Below, in pieces: positions 16,540 to 25,687 of a stretch of DNA of 58,474 nucleotides (positions are counted from its first letter, which is position 1; each line of letters begins with the position of its first letter). Location: positions 1 to 58,474 of the forward strand of contig CAJULA010000021.1 in NCBI GenBank assembly GCA_910587155.1, written 5' to 3'. The notes beneath the pieces are model-generated. The model made no database searches. It had not been told where the DNA came from and saw only the letters and a program-made list of their open reading frames with translations. The stretch is from an uncultured Lachnospiraceae bacterium. GTDB taxonomy: Bacteria; Bacillota; Clostridia; Lachnospirales; Lachnospiraceae. A program made the position numbers and the translations under genes.

Positions 16540-18396
16540 CTACTCCAGTTCACTCAGCCCCGTATACAACTTGTAATACCGCCCTTTCATCGCCAGCAGA
16601 TCATCATGGTCTCCCCGCTCGATGATCTCCCCGTTTTCCAGCACCATGATGGCATTGGCGTTGCGGACCGTGGAAAGCCTGTGGGCAATGACAAGCGTCG
16701 TCCGCTCCGCCATCAGCCGGTCCATCCCTTTCTCAATCTGCTTTTCCGTTCTGGTATCCACCGAGCTGGTAGCCTCGTCCAGAATCAGTATGGGGGCTTT
16801 GGAAACCGCCGCTCTGGCAATGTTGAGAAGCTGACGCTGTCCCTGGCTCAGATTGGCCCCGTCTCCTTCCAGCACGGTATCATAGCCCTGTTCCAGCCGC
16901 ATGATAAAAGAATGGGCACTGGCGGTTCTGGCCGCCGCAATCACCTCTTCGTCCGTGGCATCCAGTCTTCCATAACGGATGTTTTCCATCACAGTCCCGG
17001 CAAAAAGGTGCGTGTCCTGCAATACCATGGCGACGTTCCGGCGCAGAGAATCCCTGCGAATATCCATAATGTCCACGCCGTCTATAGAAATACATCCGTT
17101 ATTAATATCATAAAAGCGATTGATCAGATTGGTGATTGTCGTCTTGCCGGCGCCGGTGGAACCGACAAAGGCAATCTTCTGTCCCGGCTTTGCATACAGG
17201 GTGATATGTTTCAATATCGTCTTGCCGGGATCATATCCGAATGTCACATCCTGCAGGACAATCTCTGCGTGAAAGGAAGGGTTGCTACGCTTGAATGCAT
17301 ACTTTTCATTTCCTTCGGGGACATGCCACCGCCATGCCCCGTCTTTTTCTTCGATGGAGAGTGCCATCTCATCGTCTGCCGCTTCCTCCGGCTCATCCAT
17401 AACGGCAAACACCCGCTCCGCTCCCGCCAGGGCGGAAAAAATGGTATTCATCTGCATGGACAGCTCATTGATGGGGCGGCTGAACTGTCGGGAATAATTG
17501 ACAAAGATCGTCAGGCCGCCCAGATCAAACCCCCTGACCACACAAAGTATTGCACCGACCACTGCAGTCAATGTATAATTCACCTGGCTTATATTTCCCA
17601 TGACCGGCCCCATAATACCGCCGAAAAACTGCGCGCCGATCTGTTTTTCCTTCAGGGAATGATTATACCGCTCAAACTCTTCCATCGCCTTATCTTCATG
17701 GCAGAATACTTTGACCACCTTCTGCCCGCTGACGGTCTCTTCGATATAGCCATTGAGTTCGCCGAGCGCCTCCTGCTGTGCCTTGTAATATTTACGGCTG
17801 CGGCCTGCCACACTCCTGCCGGCTCTGAGCATGAGCGGCAGGATCACCAGTGTCACAACTGTCAGATAAATATTCGTATAGAGCATCAGGGAAAATGTCC
17901 CCACAATGCTGATCACGCCGGAAAGAATCTGTACCAGCGTCTGATTGAGCATCTCACCCACCGCATCCACATCATTGGTAAAACGGCTCATGATATCCCC
18001 ATGGTGATTGGTGTCAAAATAGCGGATGGGCAGCTTCTGCGTCTTGTTAAACAGATCCACCCGCAGTCTCTGCAGTGCCTTTTGGGCCACCGTAATCATG
18101 ATCCGCGCCTGCAGGTACTGAGACAGGATACCTGCGGCAAAAATTGCCAGCATCATAACCACCGATCTGGCGAGAAATGCGATGCTGCCCTCACCGGATG
18201 TCAGACCATTGACAACCGGCCGCAGCATATACGAGCCGGCCAGAGAAGAGACTGCCGTCACGATTACGCAGAGAAATACAACTACCAACAGGCCCTTATC
18301 CTCTTCCAGATAGGAAAAAAGCCTTCTCACCGTCTTTTTGGTATCCTTGGGTTTTCCGAAAGCCCGAAGGCCTTTTTGCCTCCCCGGTCCTGCCAT
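16540..18396 (-). CDS. ABC exporter, ATP-binding/permease subunit B
   Basis: 618 aa. Residues ~40-330 are a six-helix ABC membrane domain. The nucleotide-binding domain has Walker A GSTGAGKTT, Q loop VLQDTHLF, signature NLSQGQRQL and Walker B ILILDEATSSVD with the catalytic Glu intact, then the H loop IAHRLST. Its start abuts the stop of the neighbour (TGATG overlap), so the two are translated together. This is the half of the heterodimer with the canonical catalytic residue; substrates are probably drugs or lipids. Confidence 0.93.
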   Translation of the reverse strand: MAGPGRQKGLRAFGKPKDTKKTVRRLFSYLEEDKGLLVVVFLCVIVTAVSSLAGSYMLRPVVNGLTSGEGSIAFLARSVVMMLAIFAAGILSQYLQARIMITVAQKALQRLRVDLFNKTQKLPIRYFDTNHHGDIMSRFTNDVDAVGEMLNQTLVQILSGVISIVGTFSLMLYTNIYLTVVTLVILPLMLRAGRSVAGRSRKYYKAQQEALGELNGYIEETVSGQKVVKVFCHEDKAMEEFERYNHSLKEKQIGAQFFGGIMGPVMGNISQVNYTLTAVVGAILCVVRGFDLGGLTIFVNYSRQFSRPINELSMQMNTIFSALAGAERVFAVMDEPEEAADDEMALSIEEKDGAWRWHVPEGNEKYAFKRSNPSFHAEIVLQDVTFGYDPGKTILKHITLYAKPGQKIAFVGSTGAGKTTITNLINRFYDINNGCISIDGVDIMDIRRDSLRRNVAMVLQDTHLFAGTVMENIRYGRLDATDEEVIAAARTASAHSFIMRLEQGYDTVLEGDGANLSQGQRQLLNIARAAVSKAPILILDEATSSVDTRTEKQIEKGMDRLMAERTTLVIAHRLSTVRNANAIMVLENGEIIERGDHDDLLAMKGRYYKLYTGLSELE

Positions 18397-20123
18397 CAGG
18401 CACTCACCTCCCTGCTCATCTGCGATTCATGGATTTCCCGGTAAGCGTCACACCTGCCCAGCAACTCATCATGAGTCCCCATATCCGCAATCCGCCCTTC
18501 CTCCATGACAATAATCTTATCCGCGTTCATAACAGATGTTATTCTTTGTGCAATGATAATCTTGGTCGTGTCCTTTAACTGTTCGGAAAAGCATCTGCGT
18601 ATTTCCGCTTCCGTAGCCGTGTCCACCGCACTGGTGCTGTCATCAAGAATCAATACCCGCGGTTTTTTCAGGAGCGCTCTGGCAATACACAGACGCTGCT
18701 TTTGTCCGCCCGATACATTGACACCGCCCTGATGTAAGCTGGTTTCATACCCCTCCGGAAAAGCGGAGATAAATCCCGCCGCCTGCGCAGAAGCCGCCAC
18801 CGCGCGAATATCATCCATCTCCGCGTTCTCATCACCCCAGCGGAGATTTTCCGTGATGGTGCCGGAAAACAGGACATTTTTCTGCAGTACCATCCCGACA
18901 CCGTCCCGCAGTCTGCGCAGGGAATAGTCTCTGACATCAATACCATCCACACACACACGCCCCTTGTCCACATCGTACAGCCGTGGAATAAGCTGTACCA
19001 GACTGGTCTTGCCGCATCCGGTAGCCCCGATGATCCCCACGGTTTCTCCCGCCTCAATCCGGAAAGAAAGATCGGACAGCACCGGTACTCCTTTATAATA
19101 GGAGAATGTGACATCCTCAAACGTGATCTCTCCCCGTTCGATGACTGCATCCGGGCTGGCCGCCGCTTCATCCGAAAGGTCAACCGCCGTGTCCAACACT
19201 TCCGTAATCCGTTTCAGTCCGGCAACCGCCCGGCTGCTCTGCAAAAGCACCATGGCCAGTATCATCAGCGACATCAGTACCTGTACGATATACGTGGTGA
19301 AAGCGGTCAGATCACCTACCGGCATCGTCCCGGCCAGTACCTGCCGACCGCCAAACCATACAACGGCCAGCGTAGTCACATTCATGGCCAGCATCATAAT
19401 GGGCATGTTAAGGATCACTACCCGGAAGGCCGCAAGCCCTGCCTCTTTCAGCTCCTCGTTGGAACGGGCAAATTTTTCTTCTTCAAAACTGCCCCTCACA
19501 AAAGATTTGATAATCCTTGCTCCCACCAGAGCCTCCTGAATTCTGGAATTGAGCGCGTCAATCTTTTTCTGGACAATCTCAAACCTGGGATAGGCGACAA
19601 AAATCACCGCTCCTATGGCACAGGCCAGCAGCGGTATGACGATCAGCAAAATCACTGCCAGCTCCGCGTTCATCAGAAAGGCCATGATCACCGCACCGAT
19701 CAGCATCCCCGGCGCCCGCAGCAGAAGCCGCAGTCCCATCATAATCATATTCTGCACCTGCGTGATATCGTTGGTCAGTCGGGTGATCAGGGAACCTGTG
19801 CTGAATGTGTCGATATTACGAAAAGAAAATTCCTGCACCTTACGAAATACATCGCTGCGCAGATCCGCCGCAAAGCTGATCGCCGCCCTCGCCGAAAAAT
19901 ACGCGCCGCCTATGCCCCCTGCCATCATGACCAGGGCAGTCACCAGCATGACCAGCCCCCTGCTGATAATATAGGTAATATCATGCCTGACTGCGCCAAT
20001 ATTGATAATATCCGCCATAAACGCCGGCAGCAAGACCTCTCCCACTACCTCTGTCACCATCAGGATCGGACCGAACAGAAAAGATTTCCAGTACGGCCTG
20101 ATATATTTCCCGTATCGTTTCAT
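18396..20123 (-). CDS. ABC exporter, ATP-binding/permease subunit A (degenerate catalytic site)
   Basis: 575 aa, first gene of the pair. Six predicted membrane helices, then Walker A GATGCGKTS, Q loop VLQKNVLFS, signature NVSGGQKQR and Walker B VLILDDSTSAVD. The residue after Walker B is Asp instead of the catalytic Glu, the usual asymmetry of heterodimeric exporters such as BmrCD and TM287/288. Together with the next gene it should form one degenerate and one consensus ATP site. Confidence 0.93.
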   Translation of the reverse strand: MKRYGKYIRPYWKSFLFGPILMVTEVVGEVLLPAFMADIINIGAVRHDITYIISRGLVMLVTALVMMAGGIGGAYFSARAAISFAADLRSDVFRKVQEFSFRNIDTFSTGSLITRLTNDITQVQNMIMMGLRLLLRAPGMLIGAVIMAFLMNAELAVILLIVIPLLACAIGAVIFVAYPRFEIVQKKIDALNSRIQEALVGARIIKSFVRGSFEEEKFARSNEELKEAGLAAFRVVILNMPIMMLAMNVTTLAVVWFGGRQVLAGTMPVGDLTAFTTYIVQVLMSLMILAMVLLQSSRAVAGLKRITEVLDTAVDLSDEAAASPDAVIERGEITFEDVTFSYYKGVPVLSDLSFRIEAGETVGIIGATGCGKTSLVQLIPRLYDVDKGRVCVDGIDVRDYSLRRLRDGVGMVLQKNVLFSGTITENLRWGDENAEMDDIRAVAASAQAAGFISAFPEGYETSLHQGGVNVSGGQKQRLCIARALLKKPRVLILDDSTSAVDTATEAEIRRCFSEQLKDTTKIIIAQRITSVMNADKIIVMEEGRIADMGTHDELLGRCDAYREIHESQMSREVSA

Positions 20124-20366
20124 AAAACAATCCTCCGTACATATTGATCGCTTAATGAGTCATTCTACGTCAGGTTTCCGCCTCTGTCAATGAATCCTGC
20201 CAATACTTAACAAAAGTTTCACAAAACTGGACTGGTAAAAAATATGATAAGTGGCTATTTAAACAGTGCCAGATTCGCGTATACTATCGGATAAAGAACA
20301 GGCATCGGAAAGCAACACAACACACGATGCACAGGCAATCATATAACAACAGGAGGAATTCATAGT

Positions 20367-20948
20367 ATGAAACATGACAAAACTTTTCAGATCGCTGCCA
20401 CCGGCCTGATCGCTGCACTCTCCTATGTGGTATTTACCTTTTTACAGATCAAAATCACTCTGCCCGGAGGAGACGCCACATCCATCCATCTGGGAAATGC
20501 CGTATGTGTGCTCGGCGCACTGCTTCTGGGCGGCACCTGCGGCGGGCTGGGCGGCGCCATCGGCATGACCATCGGTGATCTGCTGGATCCGGTCTATGTC
20601 ATTTACGCCCCCAAGACTTTTATCCTCAAATTTTGTATCGGACTGATCACCGGACTGATCGCTCACCGGATCGGCCATATCACCCATACCGCCGACCGGT
20701 CGCATATTCTGCGCTTTACCCTCCTGTCCGGCGGGGCAGGGCTTTTATTCAATGCCATATTTGATCCGCTGTTTGGATACTTTTACAAACTGCTCATCCT
20801 GGGAAAGCCCGCCGCGGAAGTCGTACTGGCCTACAACATAGCTTCTTCTTCCATCAATGCAGTCACCTCGCTGATCGTGGCCTCGGCCCTTTATATGGCA
20901 CTCCTGCCCGCCCTGAAGAAATCCGGGCTCTATCTGAAGCTTTCCTGA
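20367..20948 (+). CDS. ECF transporter S component
   Basis: 193 aa, about five to six membrane helices. The start (KTFQIAATGLIAALSYVVFTFLQI) carries the N-terminal AlxAlxxV-type pattern by which S components contact the ECF T subunit. HLGNAVCVLGALLLGGTCGGLGGAIGMTIGDLLD is typical of the family that includes RibU/YpaA-type substrate-binding proteins. AGGAGGAATTCATAGT precedes the start. No riboswitch is evident upstream and there is no linked energizing module, so it likely shares a genome-wide ECF module; the vitamin or cofactor it binds is unknown. Confidence 0.85.
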   Translation: MKHDKTFQIAATGLIAALSYVVFTFLQIKITLPGGDATSIHLGNAVCVLGALLLGGTCGGLGGAIGMTIGDLLDPVYVIYAPKTFILKFCIGLITGLIAHRIGHITHTADRSHILRFTLLSGGAGLLFNAIFDPLFGYFYKLLILGKPAAEVVLAYNIASSSINAVTSLIVASALYMALLPALKKSGLYLKLS

Positions 20949-20978
20949 CAGGCGATTCCGCTATTTTAAACCAGAGAA

Positions 20979-21012
20979 GGAGGCAGCCGACATTGTTTCG
21001 TCGCTGCCTCCT
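20979..21012. terminator. Hairpin between the convergent S-component and PspC genes
   Basis: GGAGGCAGCCGAC, loop, GTCGCTGCCTCC: a strong 12-bp stem between two converging genes. T runs are weak on both sides, so termination is inferred from position. Confidence 0.5.
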
Positions 21013-21043
21013 CACTGATCAGTGCCCGATACAGAGCGCCCTT

Positions 21044-21244
21044 TTACCGTTCCTCATCCGGCATAATAACAGCCGCTATGAAATAAGCCAGCACTGCCGT
21101 CCCCAGGCTGAAAAACGTGAGCAGCACCCAGGCAATGCGGATCACTGTAGGATCCAGATTCAGATATTCTCCCAGACCACCGCATACCCCACACAGCATC
21201 CTTTTGTTCCTGCTTCTCATCAGTTTTCTGTAATCATTATTCAT
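21044..21244 (-). CDS. PspC-domain membrane protein, 66 aa
   Basis: Start at 21244 (MNNDYRKLMRS), preceded by GGAGGGAACGG; it overlaps the stop of the preceding gene by 8 bp. The PspC core is clear: NKRMLCGVCGGLGEYLNLDPTVIRIAWVLL, then one membrane helix FFSLGTAVLAYFIAAVIMP. PspC proteins act in envelope-stress responses; in Firmicutes they are often the last gene of PadR/DUF1700/DUF4097 operons, as here. Confidence 0.9.
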   Translation of the reverse strand: MNNDYRKLMRSRNKRMLCGVCGGLGEYLNLDPTVIRIAWVLLTFFSLGTAVLAYFIAAVIMPDEER

Positions 21245-22217
21245 ATCCGTTCCCTCCGTTTTCATAAAATGATATTTCTATCGCTCCCATGGCACACTCC
21301 AGCTCCATCTCTTTGTGCGCGCCATTGTCCAGACTATGCTCCCCGATCCAAAAAGTATTGCCGCCCTCGCCAATGACAATACTGCCGACTGCACATTCCG
21401 TCTTATAATTGAAATCTTCCCGTTCCCCTTCCACGCGCATCTCAACCGAGCCCATGCCACAGGCCGCCTTTACATCGCCCAAAATCCGGCCCTGATAACA
21501 AAAACCGCCCATCGCTGTGCTGATAACCAGATCGTCCGTCACTTCACACTCTCTCATCTCCATCCAACCCATGCCAGACTCGATCGTCACATCTTCCGCC
21601 TTCAGGCCGCACAGACTGATCTCTCCCACCCCCGCCCGCACGGTAAGTTCCTCAGCCTGAAAGGGCTCCGCCGTCAGTTTGCCTGCCCCCAGCTCCAGTG
21701 TGACCTCGCTTATGGTACGATTCCGGGGAAGATACAATGTCACCCTGCCATCATGGCCCTGTTCTTTTGGGTTATGATTGATGCGCACTACCAGTGTGCC
21801 GTCCTTTGCGTAACACTGCAGTGCAGGGATATCGTCTGCCGAAATGCCATAGCTGTCGCCTTCTGCCTCCTGCAGCTTCAGATCACACCGCCCTGCTTCC
21901 ACCACAATCTTTTCTATCTCCGCTCCTGCCGCCACTTCTTTGTTTTCATAGTGCGCCTCTCTGATCACCGGATGTCCGTCCTCGTCCATGGCCTTTTCCA
22001 GACGTTCCCACATCTTAGTCTCATCCACATAATCATCTCCGGAAAATTGCTGCGCTTTCAGTCTCGCCAGCTGTTTTCCTCTTCCCTGTGCCTCCTGCTC
22101 AATCAGGGAAAAAGCCTGTGCGACACCGCCAAACATCCCGCCCACAACAAGACTCATAACACCCACGCCGGCAAGAATCAGCAGCGTAAGAACTATTATT
22201 TTCCACCATCGCTTCAT
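21237..22217 (-). CDS. DUF4097 beta-strand repeat protein
   Basis: 326 aa. One N-terminal membrane helix (IIVLTLLILAGVGVMSLVVGG); the rest is an extracytoplasmic DUF4097 (adhesin-like) beta-helix with recurring strands such as VTLELGAGKLTAEPFQAEEL, LTVRAGVGEISLCGLKAEDV and DVKAACGMGSVEMRVEGE. Role unknown; the family occurs in envelope-stress or bacitracin-type stress operons. Third gene of a padR-led operon. Confidence 0.85.
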   Translation of the reverse strand: MKRWWKIIVLTLLILAGVGVMSLVVGGMFGGVAQAFSLIEQEAQGRGKQLARLKAQQFSGDDYVDETKMWERLEKAMDEDGHPVIREAHYENKEVAAGAEIEKIVVEAGRCDLKLQEAEGDSYGISADDIPALQCYAKDGTLVVRINHNPKEQGHDGRVTLYLPRNRTISEVTLELGAGKLTAEPFQAEELTVRAGVGEISLCGLKAEDVTIESGMGWMEMRECEVTDDLVISTAMGGFCYQGRILGDVKAACGMGSVEMRVEGEREDFNYKTECAVGSIVIGEGGNTFWIGEHSLDNGAHKEMELECAMGAIEISFYENGGNGYE

Positions 22218-22242
22218 ACTGTCTCTTCCTTTCTCTCACCTG

Positions 22243-22935
22243 TCAATGGTTGTGAAACGGTCTTCTGCAGATACCGACAGCCGTCCGAAACATCCACACA
22301 CCGCATTTGAGGAAAAGCCACCCAAATAACAATGTCATCAGTGCTCCCAGCACAAATAAAAGCAATCCGCTGCCAATCAGGACTGCTGCGGCCGCAGGCG
22401 CCGCAAATAATTTCACAATTCCGACACCGGCCACTGCCAGACCGGCCAACAGAACGGTAATCCCGGCAAGGAGAAAAGTCGCCCCCACTGCCAGCACTGT
22501 CACGGCGATTCCCAGGATTACCGCCACAAGGGCAAGGATCAGCGGGATACAGACCGGAGCCAGCAAAATGCAAAGCAATGCAATGGCGATCCATTTCCAT
22601 ATATCAGGGCCGGGCTTTCCCGGCTCTTTCTCAGGCGGCTCCTCACTCTTTTCTTCGTAAAAAGTACTCCCCTCTCTGGCCGGACACTGCCGCTGTTCTC
22701 CGGCAGTAAAGCCCGTCTCCGTGAACTCTCCGCCGTCCAGCCTGTCGTCCATGCCGCTTTTAATACTTTCCGCCAGCTTTAGCGGTGTCCCCCACCCTTC
22801 CAGTATCTCCTGCTCATGTTCCATACCGGCATCGTCCAGATAGTCATTATAATATTGTAATGCCGCTTCCCTCTCTTCTGATGAAACATCACTGAGCGCA
22901 CCTTCCAGTGCCCGCATGAATTCCATACGATTCAT
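22243..22935 (-). CDS. DUF1700 family membrane protein
   Basis: 230 aa from ATG at 22935 with GGGAGGGATCAG upstream; ATGA overlap with the PadR gene. The N-terminal 70 residues form the DUF1700 helical domain (MEFMRALEGALSDVSSEEREAALQYYNDYLDDAG). Then a charged linker (EEPPEKEPGKPG) and three to four long hydrophobic helices rich in Ala/Val/Leu. Such proteins are nearly always next to PadR regulators and DUF4097 proteins, as here. Function unknown. Confidence 0.87.
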   Translation of the reverse strand: MNRMEFMRALEGALSDVSSEEREAALQYYNDYLDDAGMEHEQEILEGWGTPLKLAESIKSGMDDRLDGGEFTETGFTAGEQRQCPAREGSTFYEEKSEEPPEKEPGKPGPDIWKWIAIALLCILLAPVCIPLILALVAVILGIAVTVLAVGATFLLAGITVLLAGLAVAGVGIVKLFAAPAAAAVLIGSGLLLFVLGALMTLLFGWLFLKCGVWMFRTAVGICRRPFHNH

Positions 22936-23255
22936 TCTCTGATCCCTCCCTGAAATATTCCGGTGATCTTCGCTGCATACAGCGACCATTCCCCCTCATA
23001 CAGATTAAGCTGCAGCCGCCCCTTTTCCGTAATTTTATAATAACGCCTGTTGCGCCCGCCAAACTCCCGGTCATATACCTCCAGGCATTCATCCTTCTGC
23101 AGCCGGCGGAGTACCGGATACAACGTGGATTCCGATACTTCTATCGCTCCCCGGACCTCCTGCGTGATCTTATATCCATAAGTCCCTTCCGCTTCTCTGG
23201 ACACGACTGCCAGCACGATCGCATCCAACAGCGCCGACCCTGTATTAAATACCAT
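22932..23255 (-). CDS. PadR-family transcriptional regulator
   Basis: 107 aa from ATG at 23255 (GGAAAGGAGCAAGC upstream). Winged-helix PadR domain: LLDAIVLAVVSREAEGTYGYKITQEVRG...VSESTLYPVLRRLQKDECLEVYDREFGGRNRRYYKITEKGR. It heads an operon of four overlapping or closely spaced genes and is probably autoregulated through the AT-rich palindromes at 23273-23330. Confidence 0.93.
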   Translation of the reverse strand: MVFNTGSALLDAIVLAVVSREAEGTYGYKITQEVRGAIEVSESTLYPVLRRLQKDECLEVYDREFGGRNRRYYKITEKGRLQLNLYEGEWSLYAAKITGIFQGGIRE

Positions 23256-23272
23256 CGCTTGCTCCTTTCCGT

Positions 23273-23299
23273 ACAATATTATATGCCATATAATATTGT
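23273..23299. promoter_or_regulatory. Palindromic operator of the PadR operon
   Basis: A perfect inverted repeat, ACAATATTATATG-C-CATATAATATTGT, 18 bp upstream of the padR start. A second, weaker copy (ACAATACTATAC ... TATAATATTATTTGT) follows at 23305-23335. The spacing and symmetry fit a PadR dimer operator overlapping the promoter. Confidence 0.7.
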
Positions 23300-23433
23300 T
23301 TCTTACAATACTATACAACATATAATATTATTTGTCAAACAAAATATATCGTTTCCACCTTGAAAAATTGTCCGGGATTGATTACAATAAATCCTGCGTT
23401 ACAATATTTTATCAAATCCGAAAGGTTGATCCT

Positions 23434-24294
23434 ATGAATGATACTGACAGCAACATCTCGATTCCGAAACGGGTCGCTGCAATCAATGATCTGACAGGCT
23501 TCGGCCGCTGCTCACTGGCCGTGGTGCTCCCTGTTCTCAATGCCATGAAAGTACAGGCCTGCCCTGTACCCACATCGGTTTTTTCCAGTCATATGGCATT
23601 TCCTTCCTATTATTATAGGGATCTGTCCGACGGGCTCTCTCCTTATCTGGAAGAGTATCGGAAACTGGGACTTGTATTTGACGGCATTTACTGTGGATAT
23701 ATTAACTCACCTGGTCAATTTATACAGTTACGGCGTTTTATGGAAGTCCAGCTGGCAAGCGGAGATCCGCTCATCCTCATTGATCCCGTCCTGGGCGACA
23801 ATGGCCATAGGTATCGCCTCGTAACAGAGGAAACATGCCGCAATATGAGAGAATTTGCTTCCTTTGCCACAATCCTGACGCCCAATCTGACCGAAGCCTG
23901 TCTGCTGACCGGCCAGCCCTGTCCTGAAGGCACCGTGGAAACCGCCTTTTTGCAGGAGCTGATGGAACGGCTTCTGGATTTGGGACCTTCCAAAGCCGTG
24001 ATCACGGGCATACCCGCAAACGGATCTCTGATCAATTACTGTGGGGAACGAAACAGCGGACGAACCTCTGTCTTTTCCTGTAAGACTTCCTCCAATGGCG
24101 AATCCCGTCCCGGTACGGGGGATCTCTTTGCGGCAGTGTTGACCGCGGACGCCGTAAATCAGGTCCCTTTTTCGCGGTCAGTGCAAAAAGCCGCCGCCTT
24201 TGTCCGTACCTGTGTACTGGCATCTGCCCATGCCCATGTCCCGGTCAGAGAAGGTGTGCTGTTTGAAAACTATCTTTCCCTACTATGGGAGTAG
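23434..24294 (+). CDS. Pyridoxamine/pyridoxal kinase-like protein
   Basis: 286 aa from ATG at 23434 (CGAAAGGTTGATC upstream); a longer frame reaching 23332 runs back to the padR operator and is unlikely. Ribokinase-fold PdxK/PdxY features: RVAAINDLTGFGRCSLAVVLPVLNAM at the start, VFDGIYCGYINSPGQ, LILIDPVLGDNGHRY, LTPNLTEACLLTG, and the anion-hole/catalytic block RPGTGDLFAAVLTAD near the end. It should phosphorylate B6 vitamers with ATP. Monocistronic. Confidence 0.88.
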   Translation: MNDTDSNISIPKRVAAINDLTGFGRCSLAVVLPVLNAMKVQACPVPTSVFSSHMAFPSYYYRDLSDGLSPYLEEYRKLGLVFDGIYCGYINSPGQFIQLRRFMEVQLASGDPLILIDPVLGDNGHRYRLVTEETCRNMREFASFATILTPNLTEACLLTGQPCPEGTVETAFLQELMERLLDLGPSKAVITGIPANGSLINYCGERNSGRTSVFSCKTSSNGESRPGTGDLFAAVLTADAVNQVPFSRSVQKAAAFVRTCVLASAHAHVPVREGVLFENYLSLLWE

Positions 24295-24308
24295 GGAGCA
24301 GCAATCAG

Positions 24309-24672
24309 TTATCCACAGCCCCGATCCATAATTTGACTTATTTGGTCAACTTTATCGTGGGAATAACAATCGCTGTGGATAACTCTCAGCCTGCCTTACC
24401 TTATGGTTTTTGATATCCAGCTATGGCCATTGTTTTATTTTTGTTTCGTTTTTCGCTAACCCCTGTAAAACAGCGCTTTCCCGGCTTATACTGTACTTAC
24501 TGTCACCTGATTGACACAGTATCAAACACATTCGCTCAGTTAACATAATTATTGATTTTCAGGGCGATATGACGGGAAATCTCCATTTTTTCCGACCGGA
24601 TAAAAATGACATGCTATCCATTTTTTGATGTCAGAATGCCATTTATCCACTATTTCCACAGAGTTATCCACA
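24309..24672. promoter_or_regulatory. Cluster of DnaA-box-like sites
   Basis: The 487-bp gap 24295-24781 holds no gene. It contains TTATCCACA at 24309-24317 and 24664-24672, its reverse complement TGTGGATAA at 24374-24382, and the near-match TTATCCACT at 24643-24651. The first three are perfect matches to the strongest DnaA box. The rest of the gap is AT-rich and should include the nfo promoter. Confidence 0.65.
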
Positions 24673-24781
24673 GTGACATAGCAGTCATATTGTAAAAAAC
24701 AAGCTGTCTCTTTTTCTGTATTTTATGTAGACTAAGACGAAACCCAAAACCAATTCACATGAAGAAAGGATCGGCTCCACG

Positions 24782-25681
24782 ATGACGACGACAACAGCAA
24801 CAACCATGCATCCATTGAAAATCGGTTCCCATGTAGGAATGAACGGAAAAGAAATGTTTTACGGCTCTGTCAAAGAAGCGCTCTCCTATCAGGCCAACAC
24901 CTTTATGGTTTATACCGGCGCGCCGCAAAATACCCGGCGCAAAGAGCTGTCACAGCTTCGTATCCCGGAGGCACACGCACTGATGAAGGAGTCCGGTATC
25001 GAACAGTTCGTTGTCCATGCGCCCTATATCATTAATCTGGCCAATACGGTCAAAACGGAAACGTACCGACTGGCAGTGGATTTTCTGGCTCTGGAAACAG
25101 AACGTGCCATTGCCATGGGCAGTCATATCCTTATCCTGCATCCCGGCTCCCATGTAGGCGCAGGAACCCCGGCCGGCACAAAAAAGATTGTGGAAGGTCT
25201 CAACGAGGTTCTGACCAGAGATCTGCCCTGTTTCATCGCTCTGGAAACCATGGCCGGCAAAGGCTCCGAAATTGGCCGCTCCTTTGAAGAACTGGCAGCC
25301 ATCTATGACGGTGTCGTCTGCTCCGAAAAGCTGCGTGTCTGCTTTGACACCTGCCATGTGAACGATGCCGGATATGACATTGTGAACGATTTTGACGGTG
25401 TCATGGAGCAGTTCCACCGTCTGCTTGGCAGGGAACAGATCTGTGTCTTCCATATTAATGACAGCAAAAATGAAAGAGGAGCTTCCAAAGACAGGCATGC
25501 CAACATCGGGCAGGGCACGATCGGGCTTCCCACCCTGCACGCGATCGTGCATCACCCTGACTTTGCAGACATTCCCAAAATACTGGAAACTCCCTATCTC
25601 CCTTCTTTGCAGGATCCGTCGCGTTCCGTTCCCCCTTATAAAGAGGAAATCGCCCTGCTGAGAAAGCCGCTGCCGCTGTAG
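24782..25681 (+). CDS. nfo: Endonuclease IV (AP endonuclease)
   Basis: 299 aa TIM-barrel AP endonuclease. Metal-binding blocks: KIGSHVGM at the N-terminus, FVVHAPYIINLAN, ILHPGSHVGAG, IALETMAGKGSE, VCFDTCHVNDAGYD, VFHINDSKNERGASKDRHANIGQG and a late LETPYL. It cleaves 5' of abasic sites in base excision repair. Odd: the first eight codons are almost all Thr/Ala (ACG/ACA runs) before HPLKIGSH, so MHPLKIG at 24806 is another possible start. Confidence 0.95.
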   Translation: MTTTTATTMHPLKIGSHVGMNGKEMFYGSVKEALSYQANTFMVYTGAPQNTRRKELSQLRIPEAHALMKESGIEQFVVHAPYIINLANTVKTETYRLAVDFLALETERAIAMGSHILILHPGSHVGAGTPAGTKKIVEGLNEVLTRDLPCFIALETMAGKGSEIGRSFEELAAIYDGVVCSEKLRVCFDTCHVNDAGYDIVNDFDGVMEQFHRLLGREQICVFHINDSKNERGASKDRHANIGQGTIGLPTLHAIVHHPDFADIPKILETPYLPSLQDPSRSVPPYKEEIALLRKPLPL

Positions 25682-25687
25682 CTACCA

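Noticed and set aside
20124..20366. Vitamin riboswitch before the ECF S component
   Set aside because: Looked for RFN, TPP, cobalamin and preQ1-like core motifs; none seen in the 240 bp upstream.
24295..24781. Chromosomal origin of replication (oriC)
   Set aside because: DnaA boxes are present, but there is no dnaA, dnaN, rpmH or gidA neighbour and no obvious AT-rich unwinding array of repeats; titration or regulation is more likely.
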